The notes beneath the pieces were generated by a model. It made no database searches. It worked only from the letters and a program-made list of their open reading frames with translations, and was not told the origin of the DNA. Below are positions 30,606 to 39,821 of a stretch of DNA of 64,000 nt, one piece after another. The translations under genes were made by a program, and so were the position numbers. Every line of letters starts with the position of its first letter. Positions within the stretch are counted from its first letter, which is position 1. This DNA comes from Neoceratodus forsteri. Taxonomy: Eukaryota > Chordata > Ceratodontiformes > Ceratodontidae. The stretch spans positions 288,799,001 to 288,863,000 of the forward strand of contig CM028131.1 of assembly GCA_016271365.2 (NCBI GenBank), in the 5' to 3' direction.

Positions 30606-32151
30606 TCCAGGACTGCCACGTTCTCGAGATACACGCTTTTAAAGTCGGCAGGGCCATGCCAACATTTGGAGGACGTCGTCATCCTAGGGATGCCATGGCA
30701 AGAACCCTTGACCCTGCCTCTGGTCTGTATGGCCCGGTGAGGAGGAAACCTCCTTTTCTGATTCCTGCCTTGCCATCAAAGAGGTTTCTTCTGTGGTGCC
30801 GGACAAACGGCTTGGTTCCTTGTGGAGCCGGTTCATGAGCACCACTATGGTAGTCACCTCGGAGGTACAGGCTTCCCCAGTGTTGCGTCCCATGGCTGCT
30901 GAGCCTGGCGCGGCGGACCTCAGCGCCGCCTGCCGGCGCCGCTGGGATCCCAGCGCCATTAGCTGTGCTGATGGATCGGAGCCGGGCGCAGTTGGCGGGC
31001 GCGGCTCTCAGCAATGCTGTTCAAGCGTGCCATTGAGCAGGAGCTCCCGGGTCGCTAGTCTGGGGGTATGTGTGGTCCCCTCTTCTTCAGAGGAGGATGA
31101 TTCGCTGGCCAATCCTGACTGGTGTCCTGACTCCTTGGAGTCAGGGAGCCCTCTTGGACGTGACACCAGGTGGCCCAGTGTTCATCTCCTGGGCTCCCTG
31201 GAGTTTGCAGTCTCTGTGAGCCCCCACATCGACCCCTGTATTGGGGGCCCCATGGAAGATAGAGGTGCCTAGGGTGACTGTCTCAACCTCTGGAGGCTGG
31301 GACAGCTGCCACCCCTGGTGCTGCCCTGGCTACCTCGGTTGGGATGGGACCCCCTCTTCTATGGCCTCCCTTGGGGGACCTGATTGATCGGGGGACCCCT
31401 TTGCACCGGGTTTGAGGAAGAGGGTATCCTTGGAGTCTGAGGGGGTTGAGAAGCCGGGGTGAAGAGCGGGGCCCTCTTCCACTGCCCTGCAGGGGTTGGG
31501 GAGGAGTCACAGTGCTGAGCCACGCTTCTCCTCCTCTTAGACTTCAGAGGCACCCTTAGTGGGCGGTGCTGGGAGTTGCCCTTCTGGATCCATGCAACCC
31601 CGGTCGCACCACAAGGGAGATTCTCCCTTGGGGCTCAGCCAGGTTTTGTTTTCACATTTACAGTGCCCCCTGACTGGATCAACCCCTGGTTCCCCTCCTG
31701 TGGAACGATCTACTGCGGGATCTCAGAGTCCGGGCACTCTCGGTTAGGTGCCCTACCCCAATCCCTCTGCAGACACCTCCTCCTCTCCTAGACCATGTGG
31801 GTTCTACGGGACCCGTAACCTGGGAGACTTTCAGGGTCCCTTGGGCGGCCTTCCCTAGATATGTTAGAGCCATGGACGAGCAGGTCTTTTGCCTGTCTCC
31901 ATCGCCGCAGGAGAACTCTGAGCATCCAAGCTCCTCTACTTCCTCATCTGAGAAAGAGGAACATTCTGTCCACTTTTCCTCTGACTCTTGATTCCACCAA
32001 ATTAGTGATTCCTTTCGAGGTTAGTTCAGGAGCTCTACATTTCCCATGTGGTAAGACGCAGTACCGAGTGGGAGACACTCTCGTTTTTGAGCAAGTTTAG
32101 TGCTAACCACTTGGTGGTACCTGTCACAAACGCACTCAGCAGGTCTGGCAC
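30606..32151 (+). pseudogene. DIRS C Gag-like ORF, middle part
   Basis: It continues the Gag cut at 15898. Frames are many and broken. It is a low-complexity, Pro/Ser/Ala-rich region in the style of the Gag middles of E and G. Near its end come SPSPQENSEHPSSSTSSSEKE (31895-31955), a Ser/Glu stretch parallel to EESSSPSSSNSSEDSDD in G, and FLSKFSANHLVVPVTN (about 32085-32135), aligned with FLTSHPKADSVVISA of G. The identification rests on position and these two alignments. Confidence 0.55.
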
Positions 32152-33446
32152 TCTGCTTCCACAGTGCCAACCTCAGAGCGCAATAGTGTGAACAGGTAAC
32201 AGTCAGGGCAACCCTCCTGTCTGCTTTTGGGTCCGAGTCACCTTTAGTCTAAAGTTCTGAGGGGATTCAAACTATGAACCTTATGCTAGCATACCCAAAT
32301 GTACAGGCTCAGATAATAATCTCTTCTGGGGGATGCAGTATATCTTTCACCTAAGGGCACCTAACCAGGTATCCAAAATGAACCCTTTAAACTCTGTAAA
32401 AGACCTTAGATATATTCTTACCTTTTACCAGTTTAGTAGCACTGTCAAGCCCTTCACACAGCTGTCAGACTTAACCACGTATGCATCACATGCAAAAAGA
32501 ACTTGAAAGACACACCCTGGCAGTATCTTAAGAAAATGTACTTTACTAAAAGATGATAAAAATATGAAAAATGTAAACACAGAACAATATATCAAAGCGG
32601 TCACAATCACATAAAATAACAAGGGAAAATTACAAAGCAAAACTCCTACCACAATACATTTAGATGTTCTATCTAAGGTATTACCTCTGGAAGTGTGTTT
32701 CAAAGTTAGATCAGAGAGCTGTGTCTCTCTAGAGTCCCAAAATTATATGACCTACATTTCGGACACAAGTATCAGTTTAAACTCTGTCTCCACGCCCCTT
32801 CTGTGAGTCATCTAGCTCCTCCTTTAAGAATGCAAAAGTACAAAAAATGATTTCCTATCAGGAGGTATCTTAAATAAGGTGCCATCAGAAGAAAAAATAC
32901 ATTTCCTATATATAACTCGTTAATTACACGTTTCCTTTGAACTTCGCACTCCCACACTGGCACCAATGTGTTAAAAAGCAAACAAGAATCAGTCTAATGA
33001 CGTCCTGTTTCTGAACTCAGAAAGTCACATTTGGTTTACACTTCGGAAAGCCTGGGCATGTCATAAAAAGGTAATAAAATGCCATTCTAAAGGAAGTCAG
33101 TTAATTAAATGGTTCCTGGTCAGTTTGCATATCCTGTAGCTTCACTGAAACCTTTGGGGGGGGGGGACACCCATGGAATCACAGGCTGTCTTATGTGAGA
33201 CAATCACATACTATATTTTTATATTACAAATATCATACAATAATCCTAACCAGCTGGCCAAGCATCACAGTACCTTCCTGACCCATTCCCTTCCAGGAAC
33301 CGTCAGTCCGCACCTGGCAGTCACCAGCCACCTCATCTCCAGCGGACTGCAGGAGGAGGTATTGCGCTCCCCAGGAGTCTCTTGGTTCTCTGCTTCACCC
33401 TCCCTCGGGGCTGACAGCTTTAGATACTCCTTCTGGTCTTCAACAC
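32152..33446. mobile_element. Unclassified 1.3 kb insertion in Gag of DIRS C
   Basis: It is flanked by CTGGCAC on both sides (32145-32151 and 33447-33453), and the Gag alignment to G continues across it (SANL-type text before, DPDSTKFDQW after). It is AT-rich and noncoding, with a run of 10 G at about 33157-33167. No terminal inverted repeats or coding motif are seen. On the minus strand the stretch starting TGTTGAAGACC could be an LTR, but no second copy exists. Confidence 0.45.
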
Positions 33447-33453
33447 CTGGCAC

Positions 33454-34035
33454 AGGACCGACCACTTGATCCGGATTCCACCAAGTTCGATCAGTGGTCG
33501 AGAAGAGTTTTCTCTTCAGCTCGTGTGTTACTCTGCATCAGCTCACATCAGGCTCACCATGTGGCCTACATCAGGCACCTGTGGTTGATGCTGGCGCAGG
33601 TTTTAGCATCTTTGCCTGATTCTGAGAATCTAGGCAAGCCATTGCTTTCTCTGCACAGGGTCTGGATCTTGCAAGGCACCAAGTAAGAGCATCATATGAT
33701 GCCGATGTGGTGGCTTCCAGACTGGCAGGGACAGCGATCTGCATCAGGCAGTCGGCATGGCCTCGCCTGTCTAGATTGTCACCTGTTGCCCAGCGTAGGG
33801 CGATTTCCTCTGCCTTGTGGGGGACCTGCCTTTTCTCTTGCAGGGCAAGGAGGAATTTACAGGGGTGTCTTCCATCCCCCAGGCCACAGGGAATACCTCC
33901 TTGTCCTGACCAGCCATTGGGCATTGTTGGTCTAGTATGGCTATAGAATTCGTCGCCCCCCACCCACCCCCATCTCCTCGCAGAGGAGGCTGAGGGAGTT
34001 TGTTCCTCAGTGCAGTGCCGGGTCCTTTCCAGGGG
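33454..34035 (+). pseudogene. DIRS C Gag C-terminal domain and RT leader, truncated
   Basis: DPDSTKFDQWSRRVFSSARV at about 33468-33530 and HHVAYIRHLWLMLAQVLASL at about 33555-33615 correspond to DKDSRKVDAMTKKQY and ANYTAYIARYQ of A. Near 33910-33950 a segment readable as TSHWALLV then YGYRI matches the TSDKWVLEVVSQGY RT leader. The text then runs into the internal complementary region at 34046 with no RT palm, RNase H or recombinase, so a deletion of roughly 3 kb ended near 34035. Confidence 0.65.
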
Positions 34036-34045
34036 CGGTTTAGTA

Positions 34046-34155
34046 CTCACCTAGCAGTAATGAATGGTGAAGATTGACAAGGGAAGATATAAAAAATTAT
34101 GTACCTACCATAATTCTTGGTCTTCTCTTGCATCGTCACCATTCATTACTGATTC
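34046..34155 (+). repeat. Internal complementary region of DIRS C
   Basis: GCAGTAATGAATGGTGAAGA is the reverse complement of the left terminus (15363 onward). It passes through AGATATAAAAAATTATGTACC into the reverse complement of the right terminus (37360-37401). Confidence 0.82.
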
Positions 34156-34619
34156 CTGCCCACCTTCCCCTCCTGGGCCTTTACTCCTGGGCGCCACCTC
34201 CACCCTGCTCGCCCTCCCCCTTTTCGAGGCCAGTTGGGGGCAGAGTCCCCTTGGTACCTCAGGGCCCTGTGTTTCCTTCTCTAAAAGTCACACAGTGCCC
34301 AACGTAGGAGGGCGGCGAGTAGGGTCCTCGCCCTGGCCTTGGAGGAAACTCTCTGGGATTTTCACTGAGGTGCACTGTAAGGCCCTTCCATGTTTTGGCA
34401 CGGGTCTGTTGGTCCGTTGTCAGCCTATTTAAGGGTGTGGACTTCGTCAGTGTATTCTGTGGGGGAACCCTTAGGGATCCCACCTCTTTTCTTCTTCTCG
34501 CTCTCCCCTTGCTTATAGGGGTCATTCTGGACAGAGTCATCTCCTGTTTAGGGGTTTTTCCCCTTTGGCTAAGCTCTCAGGTGGTAAGCTAGAGAGGGCC
34601 ATGCTTCAGGACTTTAATC
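34156..34619 (+). other. DIRS C 3' noncoding region
   Basis: Pyrimidine-rich, with CCTGGGCGCCACC and a CTTCTTCTCGCTCTCCCC block, similar in composition to the 3' noncoding parts of E2, E and D. No gene is seen. Confidence 0.5.
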
Positions 34620-34810
34620 CAAATGTGAGTTAGGGGTGGGGGAAATCAAACCCCTGCCATGCTTTTTATTATCCAAGACCATATCAGAATCTCTGTTTGG
34701 ACCTAGGTCCAGTGGTCCCTGAAGTTGACGGGTTCCTTGAACCTGTGTACCATACCTCATGTGGTCTTCTGGCTTAGCATGGCAGGGGTCTTCTTCTTCC
34801 CCCTCTATAC

Positions 34811-34849
<39 letters not shown>
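34811..34849 (+). repeat. (GATA)n microsatellite
   Basis: About nine to ten uninterrupted GATA units. Confidence 0.95.
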
Positions 34850-35478
34850 GGGGATACTTGATGGGCAGGAGTGAGATACGGAAAATATTCTCACTCCTGC
34901 AGAGTGAGCTCTGGATACTTACGAGTGCCAAAGGCATGAGTGAGAGTATCCAGAGATAGCATATGATCTGCACATCATGTGTGTTATTTATACAATGGGG
35001 TAGGAGCTTCAGAAGTAGTGCTATGTTTTCCAGTTTCTTTGTGCTGTCTGCTGTTTTTGTATGTGTGTGTTTTTCTGAATGGGCCGAGAGTCTCAGAAAC
35101 ACTATGGGAAACAGGTGTGTCCTTTGCAATGCTAACTGAGTTAGCTTAGGTAGCAGTGAGAAACAGACTTTTGTGAAGCAGTGTCATTTAGAATGCAGGA
35201 TGTAGTGAAGCTGAGATCAGCATAGTAATTGGCTGGGAGTCTCAAACACTGGGACACAAGTGAGTGTCTTTTGCAATGCTAATTGAGTTAGTTGCAGGTA
35301 GCAGTGAGAAACCAACTGTTTTGTGAAGCTGTTCCATTTAGAATGCAGGCTGTAGGGAAGCTGACATCAGCAGAGTGTGATAAACAGCATTTATTTTAAC
35401 TCTGGTGATGTCATCATTTATCACACTGCAGTGAAAATAACTTGAGGTTATCACACTGATATTGCTCTCACCCCCATT

Positions 35479-35487
35479 GTGTGTGTG

Positions 35488-35565
<78 letters not shown>
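35479..35565 (+). repeat. (GT)n(AT)n compound microsatellite
   Basis: GTGTGTGTGT, then ATATATATAT, then a longer GT run and a 40-base AT run that ends exactly at the next inverted-repeat element. Confidence 0.95.
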
Positions 35566-35568
<3 letters not shown>

Positions 35569-35909
35569 CAAAACCTCCATTAATGCATCAGTTAGGATTG
35601 ATGTCTGACAGAAGTTTGGAAATTCGATGTTAGGGTTACCATCTACCTTCCCACACCCTGCAGGTAGAATATATTGGGCGTGTTAGGGGGGGTCGCCAGG
35701 CCCAACCTCACCCCATTTCATGTGTAAACAAACTGACACTCTTCATTATAGGAGAACGGGGTGAGAGTTAGGTCTGACGACCCCATGGCACACCCCAATG
35801 CCTGTTGGTGACTGTAGGGTGGGGGGGTGGTAACCCTAACATCGAATTTCCAAACTTTTGTCGCTGTGTCATCAACGCTAACTGATGCATTAACTTGAGT
35901 TTTTTGCAA
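35566..35909. mobile_element. Short inverted-repeat element (MITE-like)
   Basis: The first and last 75 or so bases are inverted copies: both arms read from TTGCAAAA through AATGCATCAGTTAG and TTTGGAAATTCGATGTTAGG to GGTTACC. The 344-base size and lack of coding capacity fit a MITE. The left end abuts the AT microsatellite, so a target duplication cannot be judged. I do not know the family. Confidence 0.6.
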
Positions 35910-36193
35910 TGAATTTTCCTTCTTTTTGAGAAAGTGTACTATAAGTGGTTAGTGATGTGTGTTTGTGGAAGCGTGGGCCCTGCGCTCCTTTCGCATTGCC
36001 ATTTTATGCGTAATGGTATGTGTCTGTGGGAGCGCAGGGCCCTTACACATAAGTACGGAGCCATACAGAAGTCCCATACTACTGAAAAGGAACCCTTGTA
36101 ACACTTATTTGGCAATATCTCAGTAACCAAAGCAACTATGGAAAAAAATTCCACTGCAGTTTTAATCATGTCTTCGAAACCTCCACACATGCT

Positions 36194-36214
36194 TAGTCCA
36201 CCTAAGGTGGACTA
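36194..36214. repeat. Near-perfect short palindrome
   Basis: TAGTCCACCT, one A, then AGGTGGACTA. It sits inside a wider imperfect inverted repeat (ACACATGCTTAGTCC against CTAGTTGTGGG). Its role is unknown. Confidence 0.6.
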
Positions 36215-36960
36215 GTTGTGGGAAGCGGAACATCCATATCTCGAATCGTTTTCGAGATGTGGGTGCCACAGTGTTATCCTGTGGGAAATTTATCAACTTC
36301 AGAACACTGTAACTGTGGGTCCGTTGAATGTTTGGGGACCAAACCACCAAAAGGCACATCTGTGGGACCAGGGCTTGCCACTCTGCAAATTTCAGCCCCA
36401 AAGCACAATCCACCTAGGCACAATGAAGTGACAAAGAAAACAACACATAGGGCAATGTTTTTGAGCATTGTTTTCATTTTCGCAACACCCCTATCCCTTA
36501 TAATGAAATGTTTTCGCGCGCGCACAAAAAAATGTTTTTGCAAATGTTTTCGCAGTGCACATATAAATTTTCCCATAGGCTAAAATGGGACATGAAAACT
36601 TGCATAACTTTTGAACGGATTAAGATTTTTTTCACCAAATTTTCAAAAGGCACCAGTTTAACCCAGGCCACTTATAGAACTACACATTTGGATCGACTCA
36701 GACGCATTCTTCAGTCCTTTAAGCCCGACTGAAAAATGCACAAAAGTTGAGGATTTTTCACTTTTTTGACACTCTACAGGTCCGCAACCGCGTATCCAAC
36801 TGGAAACTAAATGTTACAGATCCAGTGATCCATGGTTGGATGCCATACATGCAACATTTCAGGCAAATCGGACAAATGGTTGCAAAGTAATTAAAGTACA
36901 AACTTTGGGGTTTAACATTAAAGTAGCCTGCCAGCCCTAACTATACTTGCACTACCATGC

Positions 36961-37401
36961 AGGTATAATATATATTTCTCCTTCCTTTCTCTTTCTTTCA
37001 CTCTTTCTTTCCTGTGCTGCCACCCAGGGGCTGGGGCCCTAAGGCTAGTTAGAGAACTGTTATTCCCTCTGTCTTCTGGTCAGCTTATTCCTTTTTCAGT
37101 TTATATCCATTCCTTTTTCCTATCCCTCAGCTCTCATGCCTCTACTGTGGATTTCTCTATCCCTTTTTGTTTCATCCTCTCCAGCAGACCAGAACTGGGA
37201 TGATGGAGTCTGCGGCACCTAATGGCCAACCCTCGTGCTCCATGCAGTGCATTGGCCTCATGGGTGGCGCCATCAGCCGACTCCTGCCCCCCAAAAACAA
37301 AAAAAGTGTTCTATGCAGGTGTCTCTGGCGTACGCCCAGCACTAATGAATGATGAAGATACGAGAGAAAATCAAGAATTATGATAGGTATGTAATTTTCA
37401 T
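36961..37401 (+). repeat. DIRS C 3' noncoding end and right inverted terminal repeat
   Basis: A pyrimidine-rich tract (36975-37020 and onward) and GGCGCCATCAGCC lead to the terminal repeat. The terminal block starts CACTAATGAATGATGAAGAT (37349) and ends GTAATTTTCAT at 37401. It is the inverse of the C left terminus and resembles the right ends of D and E. Confidence 0.78.
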
Positions 37402-37525
37402 TTTTATACCTCTGATCATGATCTAGTTCCAGTATATGACTTTAATTTTGTCCTTAACCCTTACTGTGCCTCACTGTGAGCCGACCGCTGCTCATGAGCT
37501 GTGCTTCCTCTCTTGGAAGACACAG
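37402..37525 (+). pseudogene. DIRS 'H': recombinase fragment after DIRS C
   Basis: DHDLVPVYDFNFVLNPYCASL and, one frame on, EPTAAHELCFLSWKTQ match the AWDLNVCIAQLMQPPFEPLSS ... LKYLAWKTVF stretch of other recombinases. It follows on from SGIL at 15352 and is cut by DIRS D at 37526, in the middle of the first catalytic box. Confidence 0.78.
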
Positions 37526-38852
37526 ATCTTCCTATGTCTTCACCATTCATCACTGGTGGGTTATACACGGAGGCTATGATCCATAGAGACTTTCTTCTTA
37601 TATTTTTTCCTTTTCTTAGAGAGGAGTCAGCATAGTAGGCTGGCACTGCGCCTCTTGCAGGGGAGCGGCGCATGGCGTGCTGCCTGCGCGTGTCAGCCAG
37701 TAACCATCGCCAACTCCTCCCTCACCTTAGTTCTGTTCTCCCCACCGTAGAGAGTGCACCTCAGAGCTGAAGGGCAAACTGTATAGTTTATTGTTCGAAG
37801 CCGAAGTTCTGTTCTTTACTTGACGCCATAGAGCTGCAAACCATTCCCCTTTTTTATTATATTCTTTCTACTGTTTCTACGATGCCAAGTCTTTTCTTTA
37901 TTTTATTTAATTTTGTGTGCCGTCGATCATGTCCAATCCGAGGCATAAATCGAAATCTAAAGCGGGACATGCTCCCATGTGTCGGTGCCCCTTCAGCAAG
38001 TCCATCTCCATAACGGATCGCCATGATCGATGTCTCTCTTGCCTGGGCCCACAGCACATGGACAGTTCCTCTCCTTTCAGGACTTCTTCTCCCTTGCCTT
38101 TCCTTGACTCGGGATGAGTTTCAGGATGTAGCCACGCCTGTATGTGAAATTACTGTTGACAGGTCCTTTGTCCCGGGGTGGGCTCTGTCCCCACCCCCAG
38201 GCCCTAGGACAGCCTCAGATACCCAGACTGATTTCAGCCTCGGGGTTGTTTCTTCGGGCTTTCTTGGCTGTGCCATTGTTAATCAGTGTCTGGAGTATGT
38301 AGAGATGGATGCAGCCTTTGACACTTTCATCCTTCTCCCTGGGGGGGAGTGGGGTGTCGTGGGGTCTCTCATCATCCTTTACAATCCCTTCTTCTTTCTT
38401 CTCCTGAAATTTTCCTTACCCTTACCACTTCTGTATCCCTTAGGACTGCCCAGTGGTTGGGGCCTCTCCCTATGCCACACCCTTAGGTTGCTTCCCTCTC
38501 CTCCTATGTTGGCTTTTTCTCCTTTCTGTTTATATCCTTTCCTTTTACTATCTCTCTGGCTTCCTTGTCCTGCCCTCTTCTTTTCTCTGTTTCTAATTAT
38601 TCACTCTCTCTGGTGGACAGAACTGAGGTGAGGTAGGAGTAGGCATCGGTTACTGGCTGATGCTTGAGCAGCACGCTATGCGTCGTCCTCGAGGGCGGCA
38701 CTGACCTAGACGCCAACTCCTCCCCCAAGAAAAAAATTTGTAGGCTGAAAGCTCCCACGGGGTCATAGTGCCTCTGGCGTATAACCCCACCAGTGATGAA
38801 TGGTGAAGATGTACAAGACGATCAAGAATTACGGTAGGTACGTAATTTTCAT
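37526..38852 (+). mobile_element. DIRS element 'D', 1.3 kb internally deleted derivative
   Basis: It starts ATCTTCCTATGTCTTCACCATTC-type and ends GTAGGTACGTAATTTTCAT. Removing it joins TGGAAGACACAG to TTCCTAGTGGCTGTG and restores the recombinase reading SWKTQ then FLVAV in frame, with no duplication. Inside are the leader, a Gag start, and then Pro/Ser- and pyrimidine-rich noncoding text. RT, RNase H and recombinase are missing, so it must have relied on enzymes of a relative, probably of the C or E families, which have similar ends. Confidence 0.88.
37930..38117 (+). pseudogene. DIRS D Gag N-terminal remnant with zinc finger
   Basis: The ATG at 37930 starts MSNPRHKSKSKAGHAPMCRC then PFSKSISITDRHDRCLSCLG. 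The Cys pairs MCRC and CLSC and a His are readable, as in the Gag start of C. The frame stops at 38115, beyond which the element is deleted. The start fits the MS-type starts of F, G and C. Confidence 0.72.
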
Positions 38853-39092
38853 TTCCTAGTGGCTGTGATGTCTGCTAGATGCATACCAGAGTTGCAGGTT
38901 ATTGTTTCAGACCATCTTTTTCTTATTTTCCACATGGACAGAGTTACTGAAATACTAATCCTAGTTTTCTTTTGAAGGCCTTGTCTGAAAGAACACTAAG
39001 TCAGACCAGTGATCTTCCTGTTTATATTTTGACTCCCACAGATAGTGGGGAAATGTCATTTTTAGGGGCACGGATATGGTTCACTTCTCGCC
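38853..39092 (+). pseudogene. DIRS 'H': recombinase catalytic part
   Basis: It reads FLVAVMSARCIPELQVIVSD, where the catalytic Arg of the R-x-x-E-L box is Cys as in DIRS A, and then, after a frame change, LLKALSERTLSQTSDLPVYI, matching LPKVVSDFHLNQSVSLPVYF. The text fades at about 39055-39090, where the left end of DIRS F begins, so the H reading does not reach its H-x-x-R and Tyr boxes in this window. Confidence 0.75.
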
Positions 39093-39476
39093 CCAGGAAT
39101 ACTCCAATATTCCTAACTCCTGCAGTATACATTTAAGGTCAGATCTGCCTGGAGATTGAATGCTATGCAAATGACAGAATCATTGGCATGAGCCACTTCT
39201 CAAATGCTGCCACCTATCAACTGCCCACATTTTAACCCTCTGATTTCTCTCCCCTCCTTCCAAGACCAGACGCTCTGAGTTTTCCTCCTCATCATCTCAT
39301 CAAAGAAGCCTTAATTAATAGCAAATACTTGAGTATTATTTATTTATTTTAATTTGCTGCCTCTTATCAGTATTATTTTAATAACCGTTAGTTTATTTAG
39401 CTAGTTTTGTGGGGGGTTTTTCTCAGTTTCTCACGGTTTGGGATAACTGCTGAGGAACTGAGGTAATTTTAGTTAG
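39093..39476 (+). repeat. Left terminal region and leader of DIRS F
   Basis: Compare CCCCAGGAATACTCC ... CTGCAGTAT with CCCCAGGAAATCTT ... TGCAGTATG of B. A tract rich in TTATTTATT (about 39335-39350) follows, then CACGGTTTGGGATAAC. No gene is seen. The exact first base is uncertain by some tens of bases. Confidence 0.6.
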
Positions 39477-39821
39477 ATCTTCCTGGACATAAAGTCTTCA
39501 CCACTCATTGACACTAATGGGATCTACACCGGAGGTACTAGGACGCAGTGGGGTAAACTTTTGCAGGAGGGTGGCGCCAGAGAGAGTGGGCCCGAGCCTC
39601 AGCTTGTGCGGCAGTGACTATCCCGTCGACCTCCAACGCCCTCAGTTCCTTTTTTTCCACCGTCGAGTGCACTTCAGTGACGCATGACGCCACTTGCCGG
39701 AGTCAAACTTCAATCTAGCAGCATAGTTTTCAATTTTGTAGTATTTTTGAATAAAGTTCCGCTTCGATAATTTATTCTTATCAAAGAAAAAGTCTCAGCC
39801 TACATTGACAGAGTCGACCAT

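Larger units (their letters stand above)
34620..36960. other. Repeat-rich inserted tract in the 3' part of DIRS C
   Basis: The tract holds a (GATA)n array, a duplicated block of about 110 bases (GTGAGAAACAGACTTTTGTGAAGC near 35156 and GTGAGAAACCAACTGTTTTGTG near 35304, each followed by TCCATTTAGAATGCAGG-type text), a (GT)n(AT)n array, an inverted-repeat element (35566-35909) and a second region of short inverted repeats (35960-36060 and 36160-36250). The open frames of up to 121 codons show no protein family motif. Probably several small elements landed here. Confidence 0.5.
15353..37401 (+). mobile_element. DIRS element 'C', internally deleted, carrying nested insertions
   Basis: It starts ATCTTTCCTTGTAAATCTTCACC at 15353 and ends GATAGGTATGTAATTTTCAT at 37401. 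Visible parts are the left terminus and Gag N-terminus (15353-15898), more Gag (30606-32151 and 33454-34035), an internal complementary region (34046-34155), a 3' untranslated stretch and the right terminus (37340-37401). RT, RNase H and recombinase are absent; the text passes from an RT-leader segment straight to the internal complementary region. DIRS B sits inside Gag. C itself splits the recombinase of H, which resumes at 37402 with DHDLVPVYDFNFVLN. Confidence 0.83.

Noticed and set aside
30793..31272. 159-codon + frame as an independent gene
   Set aside because: It lies in the low-complexity middle of DIRS C Gag and uses a frame that breaks against the neighbouring Gag text.
32955..32990. 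Primer-binding-site-like TTGGTGCCAGTGTGGGAG on the minus strand, next to a possible LTR (33445-32976)
   Set aside because: No second LTR copy and no gag or pol text of an LTR element follow, so a retroviral or LTR-type element is not supported.
33571..34050. A 159-codon minus-strand frame
   Set aside because: It is the antisense shadow of DIRS C Gag; no family motif is seen.
36218..36732. Overlapping frames of 121 and 74 codons as a possible small host gene
   Set aside because: They lie in a tract of inverted repeats and low-complexity text, with no motif and no splice context I can support.
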